Notes under the pieces: model-generated | What the model saw: the letters and a program-made list of their open reading frames with translations, nothing else | Databases searched by the model: none | Told to the model about the DNA's origin: nothing | Made by a program: the position numbers and the translations under genes | Origin: Thermoplasmata archaeon | GTDB lineage: Archaea > Thermoplasmatota > Thermoplasmata > Lutacidiplasmatales > UBA184 | Length of the DNA: 15,115 bases | NCBI GenBank assembly: GCA_030044475.1 | Contig: JASHVP010000122.1 | Span: forward strand, 1 to 15,115 | Direction: 5' to 3' | Part shown: piece after piece, positions 12,382 to 15,115 of the stretch | Layout: each line of letters begins with the position of its first letter | Position numbering within the stretch: the first letter of the stretch is position 1

Positions 12382-14112
12382 CTACGGGTGGCCGAAGGCC
12401 AGGCGCACCGGCTCCGACCCCGGCGCCCACGTCCGCTCGACGCGGGCGAAACCGACGCGCTCGAACTGGACGATCGTCCCGGGGTCGAGCTCGCGGACGG
12501 ACCGCTCGGCGACGCCCGGGGCGTGGTCCCCATCGACGCCCAGGAGGTCGACCGGCACGGCGCCGGCCACGCCGACCCACTGCAGCCGCGGCAGCCGGCG
12601 ATTTTCCCGGGAGGCGAACGTCGCGCGCAGGACTCCGCCGGGGGGCGGGACCTCGACCGGCAGCCGCACGTTGACGAGGTCCTTCAACCGGACCTCCCCC
12701 CCGGCGTGATCCGCGAGGTCGGAGTGGGCGAGGAAGAACGCCGGGCCCGCGGCGACCGTCCGACGTCCGAGTTCCGGTCGGTCCGGGTGGTTCGGAAGGT
12801 CGACCTCGGCGAGGTCGAAGGGGTACCCGTCGACCTCGAGTCGGACCGGAGCGGCGACGAACGCCCGCCGGACGGCGACCGGGTCGATGCGCTTGCGGTT
12901 CTCGGCGTAGAGCGTCTCCGCGGCGACCTCGATGTCGGCGAGCGACATCCCGAACGACAGGATGAACGTCCGGAGCGCTTCCAGGGAGATCCCGCGTCGA
13001 TCGAGCGACCGCAACGACCAGGTCCGCGGGTCGGCCCAACCATCGTAGAGGCCGCTCCGCACCTCCCGATTCGCCTTGCTCTTCGCGACCTTCGCTTCGC
13101 GGACCCGGAGGAGGCCCCAGTGCAGGAACGGGGGCCCCGAGACGCCCAGGAGGTCCCAGATGAACCGCTGCATCCGGTCCTCGATCACGAGTTCCTTCCC
13201 GCGCAGGACGTGCGTGACCCCGAGCTCGACGTCGTCGACCGCCCAGGAGAACTCGAGCATCGGCCACACCGAGTACTTCCTCCCCACCCGGGGATGCTCG
13301 AGGTGCGAGATCCGGAAGAGGACCCGGTCCCGGAACGCGGGGTCCGGGTCGGAGAGGTCCGTTCGCAGGCGGAGGACGGCCTCCCCGGGTCCGTAGGCGT
13401 TCCCGAGCATCCGGTCCCAGCCGTCCAGCGTCTCCTCGACCGTCTGCGACCGCTCCGGGCACGCCGCTCCCGCCGCGCGCCGCTCGCGGAGGAGGTCGGC
13501 GGCGCACGTGCAGACGTAAGCGCCCCCTCGTTCGATCACCCGGCGCGCCCAGGGGTAGAAGAGCGGCACTCGGTCGGACTTGTAGAAGACCGCGTCCGGC
13601 CGGACCCCGGCGAGTTCGCAGTCTCCCCGGATCAGGTCGAAGAACTCGGGCTCCGCCCGCTTCTCTTCCGACCCGATCGTGTCGTCGAAGACCAGCAGGA
13701 TCCGGCCGCCGTACTTCTGCCGATAGTAGTCGTTGACGTAGAGCAGGCGCCCGTGACCGATGTGGAGCGCGCCGTTGGGGAACGGGGCCAGCCGGAGGAC
13801 GACCGCACCGTGCCGGGCCCCCGGGAGCTCCGGAAACTCGCCCGTGGCCGCTCGCTCCTCCTTCGGTCGGCCGGCCTCCGGTCCCCCGAGGGACGCGAGA
13901 CGGTCCTCGAGCTCCGGCACCGGGAGGCCGTCGATCTCGGCGACCACCGAGGAGACCAGGTCCCGGACCTCCGCCGACCGGCTCCGGAGGCCCGGCTCGG
14001 TGGCCAAGAGACGGCCGAGGACCGGACCGGTCTCGGCTCGCCCGTCGTGCTCGATCGCGTTGGCGAGCGCGAGTCGACGCACCCGCTGCTCCACCTCCGG
14101 AGGCAGGCTCAC
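12382..14112 (-). CDS. gltX: Glutamyl-tRNA synthetase, archaeal type
   Basis: The 576-residue class I synthetase joins glutamate to tRNA-Glu. In archaea it usually also charges tRNA-Gln, which is then amidated. The HIGH motif lies in APFPNGALHIGHGR (109-122). The KMSKS-like loop is VREAKVAKSKANREV (337-351), with AKSK in place of the usual core. VLRGKELVIEDRMQRFIWD (302-320) is typical of the GluRS/GlnRS catalytic core. The C-terminal part (about 400-576) is the beta-barrel anticodon-binding domain of the archaeal/GlnRS class. The first 100 residues form the archaeal N-terminal helical extension. The start is GTG at 14112, which lies 25 bp after a TATA box, so the mRNA is probably leaderless. 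Confidence 0.95.
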   Translation of the reverse strand: MSLPPEVEQRVRRLALANAIEHDGRAETGPVLGRLLATEPGLRSRSAEVRDLVSSVVAEIDGLPVPELEDRLASLGGPEAGRPKEERAATGEFPELPGARHGAVVLRLAPFPNGALHIGHGRLLYVNDYYRQKYGGRILLVFDDTIGSEEKRAEPEFFDLIRGDCELAGVRPDAVFYKSDRVPLFYPWARRVIERGGAYVCTCAADLLRERRAAGAACPERSQTVEETLDGWDRMLGNAYGPGEAVLRLRTDLSDPDPAFRDRVLFRISHLEHPRVGRKYSVWPMLEFSWAVDDVELGVTHVLRGKELVIEDRMQRFIWDLLGVSGPPFLHWGLLRVREAKVAKSKANREVRSGLYDGWADPRTWSLRSLDRRGISLEALRTFILSFGMSLADIEVAAETLYAENRKRIDPVAVRRAFVAAPVRLEVDGYPFDLAEVDLPNHPDRPELGRRTVAAGPAFFLAHSDLADHAGGEVRLKDLVNVRLPVEVPPPGGVLRATFASRENRRLPRLQWVGVAGAVPVDLLGVDGDHAPGVAERSVRELDPGTIVQFERVGFARVERTWAPGSEPVRLAFGHP

Positions 14113-14134
14113 GGGAGCGCGACGCGCGGACGAG

Positions 14135-14139
14135 TTAAA
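14135..14139 (-). promoter_or_regulatory. TATA box of gltX
   Basis: The minus strand reads TTTAA, centred 25 bp before the GTG at 14112. This predicts transcription starting at or next to the start codon. The box overlaps the last codons of the upstream RuvC-like gene. Confidence 0.5.
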
Positions 14140-14971
14140 GGCGTTCGCGCGGCGGTCTCCGGTCGGACGGTCGGGTCCCGGGCGGACGCGGCCCGATCGT
14201 GGCGTCGACCGCCTCGGCGAGCGTGATCTCCCCGGTCAGCACGCGGTGCGCCGAGGTCCGCGAGATCGTGACCCGCCCTCCGCTGCCTTCGCGGCTCATC
14301 CGCTGGAGGTTGGCGACCTCACCGGCCGTGAAGGAGACCGGCAACGGCTCTCGGACGAGCGGCCCCGAGAGCGCCGCGATCCGTCGGGCCGCGGCCGCAT
14401 CCCGCGGGCGCCGCCGTCCCCGGGGCGTCGTCCCCCCTTCGTCCACGAGCTCGACGGAACGCCGGTGCGCGAGCAGCTCGTTGATGATCCGGTTCCGCGG
14501 CAGCGGGTCGCCCGACCCGACGCGGAACCGCACCCTCCGTCCCGGGAACCGGTGGTGGAGCTGGACGGCGAACGGTCCCGCGGCCGCCGGTCCTTCGAGG
14601 TTCCCCTCGGCCAGGACGCGGGAGCCTGCCAGGACGGCGTACCCCGGGCGAGGTCCGGGATCGAGCCCGACGACGATCTCCTCGGCCGGGTCGGTCGACG
14701 TGAGCGCGTGGCCGACGGCGGCCGCGAGCGCGCGCCGGTCGACCCCCTCGGCGACGGCCAGGACGTTCGAGTGGGAAATCCCCGGAGCTTCCTCGATCGA
14801 GGTCAGGACCACGGCGACGCTGTCCGGGATCCGGTCCCCGGGCAGGAGGCTCACGACCGGCAGTCGTCGCTCCCTCAAGAACCCCGCCATCTCCTGGTAG
14901 AGCGACGGATCCCGAGTGACGAGCGCGACCGACCGGAGTCTCACCGAAAATCCTACGAGGATATGCGGCAT
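14135..14971 (-). CDS. Conserved archaeal protein with RuvC/RNase H-like domain
   Basis: The 278-residue protein has an N-terminal alpha/beta part (about 10-90, starting RLRSVALVTRDPSLYQEM). A second part (about 98-205) resembles the RuvC-type RNase H fold. Its beta-1 motif is VVGLDPGPRPGYAVL (100-114) with the expected first Asp at D104. A later ELVDEGG (174-180) and RDAAAARRIA (190-199) would supply further acidic residues. A C-terminal part (214-262) reads like a small helical DNA- or RNA-binding region. Nuclease activity is predicted only from these motifs. The ATG at 14971 is given, but a TATA-like GGTTAAT overlaps it, so the GTG at 14944 may be the true leaderless start. It is divergent from the zinc-ribbon gene and directly upstream of gltX. 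Confidence 0.75.
   Translation of the reverse strand: MPHILVGFSVRLRSVALVTRDPSLYQEMAGFLRERRLPVVSLLPGDRIPDSVAVVLTSIEEAPGISHSNVLAVAEGVDRRALAAAVGHALTSTDPAEEIVVGLDPGPRPGYAVLAGSRVLAEGNLEGPAAAGPFAVQLHHRFPGRRVRFRVGSGDPLPRNRIINELLAHRRSVELVDEGGTTPRGRRRPRDAAAARRIAALSGPLVREPLPVSFTAGEVANLQRMSREGSGGRVTISRTSAHRVLTGEITLAEAVDATIGPRPPGTRPSDRRPPRERL
14961..14965 (+). promoter_or_regulatory. Weak TATA-like box of the zinc-ribbon gene
   Basis: ATATG is centred about 25 bp before the ATG at 14988, fitting a leaderless transcript. The match is short. Confidence 0.28.
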
Positions 14972-14977
14972 TAACCT
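14971..14977 (-). promoter_or_regulatory. TATA-like box of the RuvC-like gene
   Basis: The minus strand reads GGTTAAT, overlapping the ATG at 14971. Transcription would start near 14948, which favours GTG at 14944 as the start codon. Confidence 0.38.
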
Positions 14978-14987
14978 TACCCCTCCC

Positions 14988-15115
14988 ATGACCGTCTGCT
15001 TGCACTGCGGAGAACCGGGCGCCCCGGGTGCCCTGTTCTGCACGAAGTGCGGCTACACGCTTCCGCAGGTCGACCCGGCGGGGCCCGCTCCGGCGGGCGG
15101 GGCCGCAGCGACCCC
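14988..15115 (+). CDS. Zinc-ribbon protein, partial (N-terminus only)
   Basis: From the ATG at 14988 the frame stays open to the window edge, giving 42 residues. It starts with a zinc ribbon: C4-x2-C7 and C18-x2-C21, reading CLHCGEP and CTKCGYTL. After this comes a Pro/Gly/Ala-rich linker. Such an N-terminal ribbon with a flexible linker is common in archaeal membrane or signalling proteins whose main domain comes later. The function cannot be told from this fragment. Confidence 0.8.
   Translation, partial: MTVCLHCGEPGAPGALFCTKCGYTLPQVDPAGPAPAGGAAAT

Noticed and set aside
10676..13507. Minus-strand open frame of 943 codons across the MFS, glyoxalase and GluRS genes
   Set aside because: It is an out-of-frame shadow rich in Arg, Pro and Gly. 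The genes it crosses carry clear family motifs in another frame.
11896..14226. Plus-strand open frame of 776 codons opposite gltX
   Set aside because: It consists of low-complexity charged sequence with no domain and is antisense to a confident GluRS gene.

Overview
This is a compact, GC-rich archaeal chromosome segment. The archaeal signs are TATA-like boxes about 25 bp before likely transcription starts, leaderless or GGTGA/GGAGG-led starts, an archaeal-type GluRS, a Tsr3/DUF367 rRNA-modification protein, and tRNA introns that fold into bulge-helix-bulge (BHB) motifs. The mix of GC-rich housekeeping genes and Ser/Thr/Asn-rich exported proteins would suit a high-GC Thermoplasmatota lineage. 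That placement is an inference; no 16S or marker alignment was possible.

Region 1-2740 is clearly lower in GC than the rest. It holds two minus-strand exported proteins: a membrane-anchored one cut by the window edge (<1-524) and a secreted one with a fibronectin-III-like segment (732-2417). A tRNA-Ala(CGC) at 2741-2812 marks the composition boundary. An imperfect copy of its T-arm lies just outside it at 2718-2735, as often seen when an element integrates at a tRNA 3' end.

Region 2870-6819 (minus) holds an NADPH-dependent FMN reductase and an ABC importer of the NitT/TauT type. The importer has a fused two-domain permease, an ATPase, and the ATPase-associated C-terminal domain as a separate gene. 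No substrate-binding protein is present.

Region 6932-7245 (plus) is the most unusual part. A TATA box is followed by a tRNA-Gln(CTG) and, 27 bp later, a tRNA-Leu(TAG), each interrupted outside the anticodon loop. tRNA-Gln has a 34-nt intron in the T-loop. tRNA-Leu has a 27-nt intron in the D-arm and a 35-nt intron at the same T-loop position. The two T-loop introns share bulge sequences and general sequence, so they may be copies of one another. Without intron-aware folding, this stretch would pass for intergenic DNA.

Region 7275-15115 is mainly housekeeping. It contains a PPP-family phosphatase (+), then class I fructose-bisphosphate aldolase overlapping tsr3 (-), then a CDF-like cation transporter (+). 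A glyoxalase I/MFS exporter pair (-), a GluRS (-), a RuvC/RNase H-fold-like protein (-) and the start of a zinc-ribbon protein (+) follow. Convergent neighbours overlap by 16-20 bp at their stop codons at two places, showing how tight the genome is. No CRISPR array, rRNA gene, insertion sequence or replication origin was seen.
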